A stretch of 64,000 bases of DNA, taken from the NCBI GenBank assembly GCA_036639955.1, contig JAVWHP010000004.1, positions 1 to 64,000 of the forward strand, written 5' to 3'. This stretch comes from JAVWHP01 sp036639955 (lineage in GTDB: Bacteria; Bacillota_I; Bacilli_A; Erysipelotrichales; Erysipelotrichaceae). Each line of letters starts with the position of its first letter. Positions within the stretch are counted from its first letter, which is position 1. The notes under the pieces were generated by a model that was not told the origin of the DNA, did no database searches, and worked only from the letters and a program-made list of their open reading frames with translations. The translations under genes were made by a program, and so were the position numbers. Below, piece after piece: positions 1 through 8,217 of the stretch.

Positions 1-22
1 CTTGATAAAAATCTGGAGATTT

Positions 23-60
23 ACGTTCACAAAAGAACCTATAAGGTTCTTTTTTATTAC
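23..60 (+). terminator. Rho-independent terminator of an element upstream of the window
   Basis: The arms aagaacc and ggttctt enclose a four-base loop and run into a T6 tract. The nine bases before the hairpin (acgttcaca) recur before the second terminator at 244-281, so the two ends look like copies of one transcript type. The gene that this ends lies outside the window. Confidence 0.7.
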
Positions 61-103
61 ATTTAATAAATGTTTATAATTATATATAATGAATTGAATA
101 TTA

Positions 104-112
104 TGTTATACT
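104..112 (+). promoter_or_regulatory. Extended -10 promoter
   Basis: TGTTATACT matches the extended -10 form TGnTATAAT at 8 of 9 positions. No good -35 box is visible. It would start transcription near 119 and read through to the terminator at 257-281, about 160 nt, without an obvious ORF. Confidence 0.5.
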
Positions 113-118
113 TTATAT

Positions 119-281
119 GTGAACTAAATAAATGTGGTACAGAATAAACACAAATTACGAATCTTGTTAAATGCTCAATAATTCACAGTGCGTGTCCCTG
201 TTGACATACATCAAGTTACGAATTATGTAAAAGATTTTGTATCACGTTCACACTAGAACCCAATCGGGTTCTTTTTATTAT
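119..281 (+). ncRNA. Candidate small RNA of unknown family
   Basis: The segment between an extended -10 element and a strong terminator has no ORF with a ribosome binding site. It contains two direct copies of ttacgaat (near 155 and 216) and short complementary arms (178-184 with 219-225) that could fold the centre. I compared it by eye with 6S RNA, SRP RNA, T-box and common riboswitch motifs and found no match. It could instead be the untranslated leader of the HAD gene with an attenuator. The bounds are inferred from the promoter and terminator only. Confidence 0.35.
257..281 (+). terminator. Rho-independent terminator or attenuator before the HAD gene
   Basis: The arms agaaccc and gggttct enclose a short loop and are followed by T5. 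The hairpin lies 50 nt before the HAD phosphatase start, so it ends either the candidate small RNA or, conditionally, the HAD leader. Confidence 0.75.
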
Positions 282-330
282 TCGACTATAATCAATATAA
301 ATGTTAAAATATTATAAAGGAGGTTTAAGT

Positions 331-1122
331 ATGATAAAAATGGTAGTAAGTGATATGGATGGTACATTATTACATGATGATAAAACATTAAATAGTAATA
401 TATATAAGTATGTTGATTACTTTATTAATAATAATATTAAGTTTGTTTTAGCAAGTGGAAGACAAATATATAATTTAGAATCATATTTTTTAGATTATCT
501 ACAAGATATAGCTTTTATAGGAGAAAATGGAGGCAATCTTAAAGATAATAATAAAACTATATACACTAATTATATAAGTAAGACTGATTGTTTAGATATT
601 CTTAAACAAATAGAAGGTATTAATACTTTTGATGCTATTCTTTGTGCAAATGATAGTGCTTATATAAGTAATAATGATCCTAAATTATTAGAAGAAGTTA
701 AACGCTATTATAGTAAAGTAAAATTAGTTAATGATTTAAAAGATCTAGATGTAGATGTATTTAAGATAGCTATCCATGATAATATTGATGCTTCTACTAA
801 TTCTAATAGTATTATTGAATTACATAGTAGTAATCTTATAAAATGTGTTTCTGCTAAAGAATACTTAGATATAATGCCTAGTAATACTAATAAAGGTGCT
901 GCTTTAAAAATGTTATGTAATAAATATAGTATTAAAGAAGATGAAATACTTTGTTTTGGTGATTATCTTAATGATATTGAAATGTTAAGTTGCGCTAAAT
1001 ATTCTTATGCTTTAGCTAATTCTGTTAATGAAGTAAAGGAGGTTGCTAATTATCTTACTTCTAGTAATAATGATGATGGTGTATTGAAGGTCATTTCTGA
1101 ATATTTTAATATTATTGAATAA
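331..1122 (+). CDS. Cof-type HAD-superfamily phosphatase
   Basis: This 263-residue protein is a predicted cytoplasmic sugar-phosphate or nucleotide phosphatase of the HAD IIB (Cof/YidA) family. Motif I is DMDGTLL at residues 8-14, with the nucleophile and acid/base aspartates. Motif II falls in the LASGRQ stretch. The motif IV region is CFGDYLNDIEML near the C-terminus, the usual GDxxNDxxM signature. An in-frame ATG at 301 precedes a strong AGGAGG (318-323) that is correctly spaced from the ATG at 331, so 331 is the start. Length is typical of the family. The true substrate cannot be read from sequence. Confidence 0.9.
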   Translation: MIKMVVSDMDGTLLHDDKTLNSNIYKYVDYFINNNIKFVLASGRQIYNLESYFLDYLQDIAFIGENGGNLKDNNKTIYTNYISKTDCLDILKQIEGINTFDAILCANDSAYISNNDPKLLEEVKRYYSKVKLVNDLKDLDVDVFKIAIHDNIDASTNSNSIIELHSSNLIKCVSAKEYLDIMPSNTNKGAALKMLCNKYSIKEDEILCFGDYLNDIEMLSCAKYSYALANSVNEVKEVANYLTSSNNDDGVLKVISEYFNIIE

Positions 1123-1151
1123 TTAGTTCATACTATATTTGAGGTGATTAT

Positions 1152-1601
1152 ATGTCAGAATGTAATATTGATAAAAGAGAAGTAGTAGAAGAATTAAATG
1201 ATTTATTAAAGGGCACTTATATGGGTCGTTATTGTTTTCAAAACTTAGTAGATAGAACTTCTAGAAAAGATGTTAATGATTTATTATTAGAAATGATTGA
1301 TATATTAAATAATCATGTTAAAATCATTAGTAATCAGATTATAGAATGTGAGGGTATTCCTCATGATGATCATACTTTAGCTATTGCTATGAGTGATATG
1401 ATGGTAGCTATGAAGAATTCTTCTTTAAATACTAAAGAAGAATTATTAAATTCTTGTATTAAGGATATTGGTATGGGACAAGAAGCTGTTAATAAAATGA
1501 TTATTAAGTATGGTGATAAGCCTGTTTGTTTAAATAAAATTATTAATAAGCTTGATAAGGATTATAAAGATATGGTAAGTGATATTAAAGAAATTATGTA
1601 G
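1152..1601 (+). CDS. Ferritin-like DUF2383-type helical protein
   Basis: The product is 149 residues, predicted all-helical, and resembles the DUF2383/PA2169 group of ferritin-like four-helix proteins: the first helix begins EVVEELNDLLKG and the second carries ILNNHVKII. The family has no firmly assigned biochemical role; stress or spore-coat links have been proposed for relatives. GAGGTGA sits 6-7 nt before the ATG. The gene lies between the HAD phosphatase and pepT and is separated from pepT by only 11 nt, which suggests cotranscription. The family call rests on overall pattern rather than on a diagnostic motif. Confidence 0.5.
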   Translation: MSECNIDKREVVEELNDLLKGTYMGRYCFQNLVDRTSRKDVNDLLLEMIDILNNHVKIISNQIIECEGIPHDDHTLAIAMSDMMVAMKNSSLNTKEELLNSCIKDIGMGQEAVNKMIIKYGDKPVCLNKIINKLDKDYKDMVSDIKEIM

Positions 1602-1612
1602 AGGGTAAATTG

Positions 1613-2827
1613 ATGGAAAATAAAGATGCTTTGATTAATCGTTTTTTAAATTATATTAGTATTGATACTACTAGTGATCCTAATAGTAGTAGTGTTCCTA
1701 GTACTTCTTCTCAGCTAACATTTGCTAATAAAATGTTAGCTGAATTAGAAGTTTTAGGTCTTAAGGATATTTATCTAAGTGAGTTTGGTGTAGTTTATGC
1801 TAAATTACCTGGTAGTCTTTCTAATAGTATAGGTTTAATAGCTCATATGGATACTTCATGTGATGCTAAGGGTAGTGATATAAAGGCTAGAGTAATTAAT
1901 AACTATGATGGTGGTATTATCAAATTAAATCCTACAATGGAGATGTCTCCATTAATGTTTCCTTCACTATTAAATCATGTTACACATGATTTAATAGTTA
2001 GTGATGGTAGTACTCTTTTAGGTGCTGATGATAAGGCTGGTATTACTATTATAATGAGTGTGTTGTCTTATTTTAAGGAACATCCTAATGTTGAACATAA
2101 TGAAATATGTATAGCATTTACTCCAGATGAAGAAATAGGATTAGGGACAAAGCATTTTGATGCTAAGCGCTTGGGTGCGCTGGTGGCATACACCATAGAT
2201 GGCTCAGATGTAGGGGAATTAGAGATAGGGAACTTTAATGCTAGTAAAGCAGTAGTAAAGATTAAAGGATGTAGTATACATCCAGGTTATGCTTATAAAA
2301 GAATGTTAAATGCTAGTTTATTAGCTACTGAATTTATAAGTGAATTAGACAAGGAAGATACTCCATACTATAGTAAAGAAGACAAAGGCTTTATCCATGT
2401 ATGTAATATAGAAGCCCAATGTGAACAATCTAAAATAGAACTTATTATACGTGATTTTGACCAAACATTAGTTGAACACCGTAAACAAACTATAATAGAT
2501 ATAGCTAATAGTTTAAACATTAAATATGGTAAAAAAGATCTAGTAGAAGTAGAAATAAGTGATAGTTATTATAATATGCAGGATAATTTAAAGAAGACAC
2601 CTAAGGTGTATGAATTTGTATATGAATGCATGAAAGAACTAGGAATGAATCCAACCTATGCAAAAATAAGAGGAGGAACAGATGGAGCAAACCTAACCAA
2701 CCAAGGCCTACCTTGTCCGAACCTCGGAACTGGAGGTTATAATTTCCATGGAAATTATGAGTACCTTAGTCTAAATGAAATGCAACAAGCAATAAAACTA
2801 ATAATAAAAATTATGAAAGAATACTAA
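1613..2827 (+). CDS. pepT: Peptidase T (tripeptide aminopeptidase)
   Basis: This M20-family zinc aminopeptidase removes the N-terminal residue from tripeptides in the cytoplasm. Metal-ligand motifs appear in order: IAHMDTS (His, catalytic Asp), LLGADDKAG (bridging Asp), FTPDEEIG (catalytic Glu and ligand Glu), YTIDGSDVGEL, and the C-terminal GTGGYNFHG histidine. The length of 404 residues is normal for PepT. A TTG lies one codon upstream, but GAGGG at 1601-1605 is best spaced for the ATG at 1613. Codon style changes inside the gene: the first half favours T-ending codons and the last third A- and C-ending ones. A 13-bp inverted repeat lies at 1711-1743. Confidence 0.95.
   Translation: MENKDALINRFLNYISIDTTSDPNSSSVPSTSSQLTFANKMLAELEVLGLKDIYLSEFGVVYAKLPGSLSNSIGLIAHMDTSCDAKGSDIKARVINNYDGGIIKLNPTMEMSPLMFPSLLNHVTHDLIVSDGSTLLGADDKAGITIIMSVLSYFKEHPNVEHNEICIAFTPDEEIGLGTKHFDAKRLGALVAYTIDGSDVGELEIGNFNASKAVVKIKGCSIHPGYAYKRMLNASLLATEFISELDKEDTPYYSKEDKGFIHVCNIEAQCEQSKIELIIRDFDQTLVEHRKQTIIDIANSLNIKYGKKDLVEVEISDSYYNMQDNLKKTPKVYEFVYECMKELGMNPTYAKIRGGTDGANLTNQGLPCPNLGTGGYNFHGNYEYLSLNEMQQAIKLIIKIMKEY
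1711..1743 (+). repeat. Intragenic 13-bp inverted repeat in pepT
   Basis: Arms 1711-1723 and 1731-1743 are perfectly complementary around a 7-nt loop. There is no following T-run, so it is not a terminator. It is one of a series of unrelated hairpins inside genes of this window. Confidence 0.85.
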
Positions 2828-2856
2828 GCACAATGAGTAAAATCATAGTGCTTTTT
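2826..2856 (+). terminator. Terminator after pepT
   Basis: The arms aagcac and gtgctt, with a further 4 bp inside an internal mismatch, run into T5. The hairpin begins at the pepT stop codon. Confidence 0.75.
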
Positions 2857-2924
2857 ATAATTTATAAAGAAAGAATAGGGATAAAGATATGGATGTAGTA
2901 TAATTAAATGTAAGGAGTGATAAA

Positions 2925-3149
2925 ATGTTAAGTTTAGATATACATGGATTAACCATTAAAGAAGCAAAACAAGCAATAGATAAACATTTAGAAAAGATAC
3001 CAAGTTCTATTCATGAAGTACCTATTATTCATGGTTATAACTATGGAACAGCTTTAAAAGATTATGTAAATAAGCAATATAAACATCCAAGAGTAATTAG
3101 AAGAATTAAAACAATGAACCCGGGAGAAACAATTTTAGTGTTAAAATAA
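2925..3149 (+). CDS. Small Smr-domain protein
   Basis: The 74-residue product is a stand-alone Smr domain, the fold found at the C-terminus of MutS2. The N-terminal LDIHGLTIKEA matches the LDxHG motif, and IIHGYNYGTAL occupies the place of the HGxGxGxL loop, with the usual second and third glycines partly replaced. Full-length Smr domains are about 80 residues, so this is essentially only the domain. Smr domains bind or cut nucleic acids, but the altered loop leaves activity uncertain. AAGGAG precedes the ATG. The gene stands between terminators or promoters on both sides and is probably monocistronic. Confidence 0.7.
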   Translation: MLSLDIHGLTIKEAKQAIDKHLEKIPSSIHEVPIIHGYNYGTALKDYVNKQYKHPRVIRRIKTMNPGETILVLK

Positions 3150-3159
3150 GGATAAAATT

Positions 3160-3168
3160 TGATATAAT
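3160..3168 (+). promoter_or_regulatory. Extended -10 promoter of tex
   Basis: TGATATAAT fits the TGnTATAAT extended -10 exactly and lies 26 nt before the tex start. The -35 region is weak, as is usual for extended -10 promoters. Confidence 0.6.
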
Positions 3169-3194
3169 AGTAAACAGTAAATAGGAGGAAGTAT

Positions 3195-5333
3195 ATGAAA
3201 GAACTAATTGAACCAATAGCAAAAATATTGAAAGTAAAAACCGAACAGGTAGAAAGAACATTAGCATTATTACAAGACAGTAATACAGTACCCTTTATAG
3301 CTAGATATCGTAAAGAAATGACTGGAGGACTAGATGAAGATCAAATAAGAGTAATAGAAGAACAGTACTCTTATCAGTTGAATTTAAAAAATAGAAAAGA
3401 AGATGTAGCAAGATTAATTGAACAACAAGGAAAACTAGATGATGAAATTAAAACATTGTTAGCTAATGCTACTAAACTATCACAAGTAGAAGATATCTAT
3501 CGCCCATATCAACAAAAAAGAAAAACAAGAGCAACAGATGCTATAGCTAACGGCCTTAAGCCGTTGGGGGAATATATATTAAGCTTACCATTAGAAGGAA
3601 ATGTTAATGAAGAAGCTAAGAAGTACTTAAACGATAAGATTACTACAGTAGAAGAAGCACTACAAGGAGCTAAAGATATTATAGCTGAAGTAGTAAGTGA
3701 TAACTTAGATGTAAGAAATAAGATTGTTATAGCAATGCAAAATAACGGTAAAATTAAAACTACTGAAAAGAAAAAACACGAAGATGAAATGAAAGTATAT
3801 AAGATGTACTATGACTATGAAGAAAGAATAGCAACAATAGCAAATCATCGAGTAATGGCAATCGATAGAGGAGAAAAAGAAAAAGTAATCAGTGTTAATA
3901 TAAGTTTTGATGATACATACATTATACAATGGACAAATAGATTATATCTAAAAAGAGAAGTTAGTATATGTGATAATCTAGTAGTAGAAGCAATAGCAGA
4001 TGGATTAAAAAGATTAGCATTCCCATCAATAATGCGAGGAATTAGAAATGAATTAAGTGAAAGAGCACATACAGCTTCAATCGAAGTATTTTCAAGTAAT
4101 TTAGAAAATCTATTATTACAACCACCATTAAAAAAGAAAATGATACTAGGACTTGATCCAGCATTTAGAACTGGATGTAAACTAGCAGTAATAGATGAAA
4201 CAGGAAAAGCATTAAAAGTTAGTGTTATATATCCACATGCACCAGTCTTTAAAGTTAAAGAATCAAAAGATATTGTGTTAGGATTATTGAATGAGTTTCC
4301 AATTAATGTAATAGCTATAGGGAATGGAACAGCATCAAGAGAGTCTGAAAGCTTTGTAGCAGAACTTATAAGAGAAAATAATTTAGATGTTCAATATTCT
4401 ATGGTATCTGAAGCAGGAGCATCAGTATATTCAGCAAGTAAATTAGCTAAAGAAGAATTTCCAGATTTACATGTAGAACAAAGATCAGCAATATCAATTG
4501 CAAGAAGAATGCAAGATCCATTATCAGAACTTATTAAAATAGATCCACAATCAATTGGGGTAGGACAATACCAACATGATTTACCACAAGCACAATTAAA
4601 AGAAAGATTAGAGTTTGTAGTAAGTAAAGCAGTAAATAGAGTAGGAGTTAATGTTAATACAGCATCAGCTACATTATTAAAGAATATATCAGGATTAAAT
4701 GGAGCAACAGCTAAATCTATAGTTGACTATAGAGAAGAAAATGGAGAAATACTAAATAGAACAGCATTAAAGAAGATACCTAAATTAGGAGCTAAAGCAT
4801 TTACACAAGCAGCAGGATTCCTAAGAATAGAAGATGGTAAAGAACTATTAGATGCTACTTCTATTCATCCAGAAAGTTATAAGTTAACTAAACAAATATT
4901 AAAACTATTAGGAATTAAAGAAAAAGAAATGGGAACGCAAATAGCAAGAGATGCAATAGCTAACATTAATATTGATAACCTAATAGAAGAAGTTCAATCA
5001 GATAAATATACAGTAGAAGATATATTAGATAGTATATCATTACCATTAAGAGATTATAGAGATCGTTATGATGCTCCATTATTAAGAAGTGATGTATTAA
5101 CATTTAATGATTTAAACCAAGGAGATACACTACAAGGAATAGTTAGAAACGTAGTAGACTTTGGAGGATTTGTAGACATTGGACTAAAAGAAGATGGACT
5201 TATACATATATCACAATTAGGAAAAAGAGTTAATCATCCAAGTGAAATATTAAGTGTAGGAGATATTGTAACTGTAAGTATCTTTAAAATAGATGAAGAA
5301 AAACATAAAGTACAATTATCATTGGTAGCCTAA
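3195..5333 (+). CDS. tex: Tex-family RNA-binding transcription accessory protein
   Basis: This 712-residue cytoplasmic protein has the full Tex layout: an N-terminal helical Tex domain containing PFIARYRKEMTGGLDE near residues 34-50, a YqgF/RNase H-like domain (ILGLDPAFRTGCKLAV near 317-332), paired helix-hairpin-helix motifs (ATLLKNISGLNGATAKSIV and a second copy after it), and a C-terminal S1 domain (GDTLQGIVRNVVDFGGFVDI onward). Tex binds nucleic acid and affects transcription; its precise role is unsettled. AGGAGG is well spaced from the ATG. The next gene begins 1 nt after the stop, so they are cotranscribed. It contains no long inverted repeats, unlike many neighbours. Confidence 0.95.
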   Translation: MKELIEPIAKILKVKTEQVERTLALLQDSNTVPFIARYRKEMTGGLDEDQIRVIEEQYSYQLNLKNRKEDVARLIEQQGKLDDEIKTLLANATKLSQVEDIYRPYQQKRKTRATDAIANGLKPLGEYILSLPLEGNVNEEAKKYLNDKITTVEEALQGAKDIIAEVVSDNLDVRNKIVIAMQNNGKIKTTEKKKHEDEMKVYKMYYDYEERIATIANHRVMAIDRGEKEKVISVNISFDDTYIIQWTNRLYLKREVSICDNLVVEAIADGLKRLAFPSIMRGIRNELSERAHTASIEVFSSNLENLLLQPPLKKKMILGLDPAFRTGCKLAVIDETGKALKVSVIYPHAPVFKVKESKDIVLGLLNEFPINVIAIGNGTASRESESFVAELIRENNLDVQYSMVSEAGASVYSASKLAKEEFPDLHVEQRSAISIARRMQDPLSELIKIDPQSIGVGQYQHDLPQAQLKERLEFVVSKAVNRVGVNVNTASATLLKNISGLNGATAKSIVDYREENGEILNRTALKKIPKLGAKAFTQAAGFLRIEDGKELLDATSIHPESYKLTKQILKLLGIKEKEMGTQIARDAIANINIDNLIEEVQSDKYTVEDILDSISLPLRDYRDRYDAPLLRSDVLTFNDLNQGDTLQGIVRNVVDFGGFVDIGLKEDGLIHISQLGKRVNHPSEILSVGDIVTVSIFKIDEEKHKVQLSLVA

Positions 5334-5334
5334 T

Positions 5335-5928
5335 ATGAAACAAAACTATATAGATAATTTACATGATTATCAAATAGAAGAAGTACAACATGTAATAAAC
5401 CAATGTAATATGAATAACTATAATAAAACAATATTTATAGGAGATTCTATTATAAAGAAATGGAATAATATTAATTATATAAATTGTGGAATATGTGGAG
5501 CTACAACTGAAACTTTATTATTAATTAATCAAGAAATAGCTAATATAAAACCTAAAGAAATATATATGTTAATAGGTACTAATGATTTTAGTGATCATTA
5601 TCAAACACCATTTTTAGAAGTATCCTTTAACATATATAAACTAATAGAGATATTACAAAATAAAATTAAAGATGTAAAAATTAATATTATTTCTGTATTA
5701 CCAATTATAGAAGATAAACAAAATTCTATAATGAAAACTAATAGTGTAATTAGAATGCTAAATAAAGAATTATTAGGTTTAGAAAAAGAATTAGATAATG
5801 TTAAATATTTAGATATAGCTAAATACTTTATTGATGATAAAGGTAGTTTAAAAGAAGAATATAGTTTAGATGGTTTACATATTAATAAAGAGGGGTATTT
5901 AATGTTTGAAAAGGTTTTAAGTTTATAA
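5335..5928 (+). CDS. SGNH/GDSL-family hydrolase
   Basis: The 197-residue product has the four SGNH blocks: FIGDSII (block I Ser), an NCGICGATT stretch (block II Gly), LIGTNDFSD (block III Asn), and YSLDGLHINKEGY (block V Asp and His). These enzymes are esterases, lipases or acetyl-hydrolases acting on small esters or carbohydrates. No signal peptide is visible, so it is likely cytoplasmic. The ATG follows the tex stop by 1 nt without a strong ribosome binding site, which suggests translational coupling. A 17-bp terminator follows. The substrate is unknown. Confidence 0.85.
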   Translation: MKQNYIDNLHDYQIEEVQHVINQCNMNNYNKTIFIGDSIIKKWNNINYINCGICGATTETLLLINQEIANIKPKEIYMLIGTNDFSDHYQTPFLEVSFNIYKLIEILQNKIKDVKINIISVLPIIEDKQNSIMKTNSVIRMLNKELLGLEKELDNVKYLDIAKYFIDDKGSLKEEYSLDGLHINKEGYLMFEKVLSL

Positions 5929-5960
5929 AATATTAAATATGGGGTGGAATAAAGTATTAT

Positions 5961-5998
5961 AAGAAATAGCTACTGTATTATACAGTAGCTATTTCTTT
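5961..5998 (+). terminator. Strong hairpin terminator after the SGNH gene
   Basis: Perfect 17-bp arms (5961-5977 and 5981-5997) enclose a 3-nt loop. The right arm itself ends in tttctt, so the U-tract is short. It closes the tex-SGNH transcript. Confidence 0.7.
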
Positions 5999-6144
5999 AT
6001 AGATTAGAGGGGATTAAGATATGGTAGGGGGATAATATATGATATTTATTGATAATAAGTAATAATATGGGGGTAAAAGAGATAAAAATATAAGAAAGGT
6101 TAAAAAATATCAAATTTTAGGAAGAAAAAAAAGAAGATTTATAG

Positions 6145-6150
6145 TATAAT
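6145..6150 (+). promoter_or_regulatory. -10 box ahead of the transketolase genes
   Basis: A consensus TATAAT lies 31 nt before the start codon. A purine-rich tract precedes it and no clear -35 is visible. The tandem atgcgtatgcgtt just downstream is a possible operator or leader element. Confidence 0.4.
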
Positions 6151-6181
6151 AAATGCGTATGCGTTATCTAGGAGGGTTATG

Positions 6182-6997
6182 ATGAAACAAATCAAGGAAT
6201 TAGAAGAAATAGCAATGCGTGTCAGAAGAAACATTATAAAGATGGTGACTGAAGCGAAATCTGGACATCCTGGTGGATCATTATCTGCTGTAGAAATACT
6301 AGTAGCAGTTTATTTTACACAAATAAATGTTACTAAAGAAAATTTACTAGATCTTGAAAGAGATAAGTTTGTTTTATCTAAAGGACATGCTTCACCTGTT
6401 CTATATTCAACTTTATGTGAAAAAGGATTTGTAGAAGCAGAAGAACTATTAACCTTTAGAAAGATTAATACAAGAATACAAGGACATCCAAGTATGAGAA
6501 TGCTAGATGGTATTGATATGTCTACTGGTTCCTTAGGACAAGGAGTTTCAGCAGCAGTTGGAATGGCCTTATCAAATAAGATACATAAAAAAGATTTTAG
6601 AGTATATACATTATTAGGAGATGGAGAAATACAAGAAGGTGAAGTTTGGGAAGCAGCTATGAGTGCTGCACACTTTAAACTAGATAACCTAATTGCATTT
6701 ATCGATTGTAATGGACTACAAATAGATGGTAACGTAAGTGATGTTATGAATCCTAATCCAATTGATGAGAAGTTTAAAGCATTTGGTTGGAATGTTATAA
6801 AAGTAGATGGACATAACTTTGAAGCTCTTATAGGAGCTTGTGAGGATGCTAAACTAGTTAAAGGTAAACCTACAGTAGTTATATGTAAAACTGTTAAAGG
6901 TAAAGGTGTTTCATTTATGGAAAATAACTATAAGTGGCATGGAATAGCACCTAAAGCTAATGAATGCGAACAAGCATTAAAAGAGTTAGGAGAATAA
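6182..6997 (+). CDS. Transketolase, N-terminal (thiamine-diphosphate binding) subunit
   Basis: This 271-residue protein is the first half of a split transketolase. It carries the TPP pyrophosphate-Mg motif beginning LLGDGEIQEGEVWEAAM and the substrate histidines of AKSGHPGGSL and LSKGHASPVLY. The partner encoded next supplies the remaining domains. Together they shuttle two-carbon units between sugar phosphates in the non-oxidative pentose phosphate pathway. Two ATGs are adjacent; GGAGGG at 6171-6176 is too close to 6179, so 6182 is preferred. Split transketolases are common in Firmicutes and archaea, so this is not a frameshift. Confidence 0.93.
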   Translation: MKQIKELEEIAMRVRRNIIKMVTEAKSGHPGGSLSAVEILVAVYFTQINVTKENLLDLERDKFVLSKGHASPVLYSTLCEKGFVEAEELLTFRKINTRIQGHPSMRMLDGIDMSTGSLGQGVSAAVGMALSNKIHKKDFRVYTLLGDGEIQEGEVWEAAMSAAHFKLDNLIAFIDCNGLQIDGNVSDVMNPNPIDEKFKAFGWNVIKVDGHNFEALIGACEDAKLVKGKPTVVICKTVKGKGVSFMENNYKWHGIAPKANECEQALKELGE

Positions 6998-6998
6998 T

Positions 6999-7931
6999 AT
7001 GGCAAAGATAGCGACAAGAGATGCATATGGTAAAACACTTGCAGAAATAGTAAAAGAAGATGAATATGTTATAGTGCTAGATGCTGATTTATCAGGATCA
7101 ACTAAAAGTGCATGTGCTAAAGCAGTAGCACCTGAACAACATTATAATATGGGAATAGCTGAAGCTAATATGATGGCAACAGCAGCAGGACTTGCAACCT
7201 GTGGTAATGTAGTATTTGCTAGTAGCTTTGCAATGTTTGCTACTGGACGTGCTTATGAACAAATAAGAAACTCAATTGCTTATCCAAGACTAAATGTTAA
7301 AGTATGTGCATCACATGCAGGATTAACAGTAGGAGAAGATGGAGCTTCACATCAAACAGTAGAAGATATTTCATTAATGAGAGGAATACCTGGAATGGTT
7401 GTAATTCAACCAGCTGATTATGTAGAAACTTGTGCAGCAATAAGAGCAGTATATAAATATGATGGACCATGTTATGTAAGACTTGGTAGAAGTGGTGTAG
7501 AAGAAATATATAAAGAAGAAAACTTTAAATTTGAAATAGGTAAAGGTAATGTATTGAATGAAGGTAAAGATGTAGCTATCTTAGCAACAGGTATGATGGT
7601 ACAAGAAGCATTAAAAGCTAAAGAAGAATTGAATAAGCTAGGATATAATCCAACTATTGTTGATATACATACTATTAAACCAATAGATAAAGAATTAATA
7701 GTTAAATTAGCTAAAACACATAAACTCTTTGTAAGTGCTGAAGAACACAGTATTATTGGTGGTTTAGGAAGTGCTATTGCTGAAGTATTAGCAACAGAAT
7801 GCCCAACTAAATTAGCAATGGTAGGAGTTAATGATGTGTTTGGAGAATCAGGAACACCTGAAGCATTATGTAAGAAATATGGATTAACAGCTGAAGCAAT
7901 TGTTAAAGCTGTAGAAGATAACTTTAAATAG
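6999..7931 (+). CDS. Transketolase, C-terminal (pyrimidine-binding) subunit
   Basis: The 310-residue second half starts 1 nt after the first-subunit stop. The pyrimidine domain contains the catalytic glutamate in NMGIAEANMMATAAGLA, and the C-terminal domain begins near GKGNVLNEGKDVAILATG. Substrate-side motifs such as SHAGLTVGEDGASHQ are intact. It acts as a heteromer with the upstream protein. The order transketolase pair, ACT protein, UPF0210 suggests one transcript, since gaps are 11-14 nt with good ribosome binding sites. Confidence 0.93.
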   Translation: MAKIATRDAYGKTLAEIVKEDEYVIVLDADLSGSTKSACAKAVAPEQHYNMGIAEANMMATAAGLATCGNVVFASSFAMFATGRAYEQIRNSIAYPRLNVKVCASHAGLTVGEDGASHQTVEDISLMRGIPGMVVIQPADYVETCAAIRAVYKYDGPCYVRLGRSGVEEIYKEENFKFEIGKGNVLNEGKDVAILATGMMVQEALKAKEELNKLGYNPTIVDIHTIKPIDKELIVKLAKTHKLFVSAEEHSIIGGLGSAIAEVLATECPTKLAMVGVNDVFGESGTPEALCKKYGLTAEAIVKAVEDNFK

Positions 7932-7942
7932 GAGGCCCAAAT

Positions 7943-8203
7943 ATGAGAGCGGTAATTAGTGTAACTGGAGAAGATAAAGTAGGAATACTTGCAAAAGTTA
8001 GTGGAGAATGTGCTAACGCAGATGTTAATGTAGTAGATGTAACACAAACTATATTAGGTAATATGTTTGTAATGGTAATGAATGTAGAAATTAAAGGTGA
8101 TGTAGTAGAGTTCCGTAAACATTTAGAAGAATATGGTAAGAATAATAGCTTAGATATTCATGTTAAGAATGAAGAAATCTTTAATGCAATGCATAGAATT
8201 TAA
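7943..8203 (+). CDS. ACT-domain protein (UPF0237 type)
   Basis: The 86-residue product is a single ACT domain. It starts MRAVISVTGEDKVGILAKVS, the usual glycine-containing ligand loop of UPF0237/GcvR-like proteins. ACT domains bind amino acids and act as allosteric sensors. AGGAGG precedes the ATG. It sits 14 nt upstream of the UPF0210 gene, a pairing conserved in many Firmicutes, so the two probably work together, though the ligand is unknown. Confidence 0.88.
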   Translation: MRAVISVTGEDKVGILAKVSGECANADVNVVDVTQTILGNMFVMVMNVEIKGDVVEFRKHLEEYGKNNSLDIHVKNEEIFNAMHRI

Positions 8204-8217
8204 ATTGGAGGTATCAT

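Noticed and set aside
1..300. A T-box, SRP RNA, 6S RNA or tracrRNA in the first 300 bases
   Set aside because: No T-box core, no SRP tetraloop helix, no 6S bubble and no anti-repeat to a CRISPR array could be seen.
6182..7931. A frameshift splitting transketolase
   Set aside because: The two halves have separate starts and stops with the usual domain boundary; split forms are well known.
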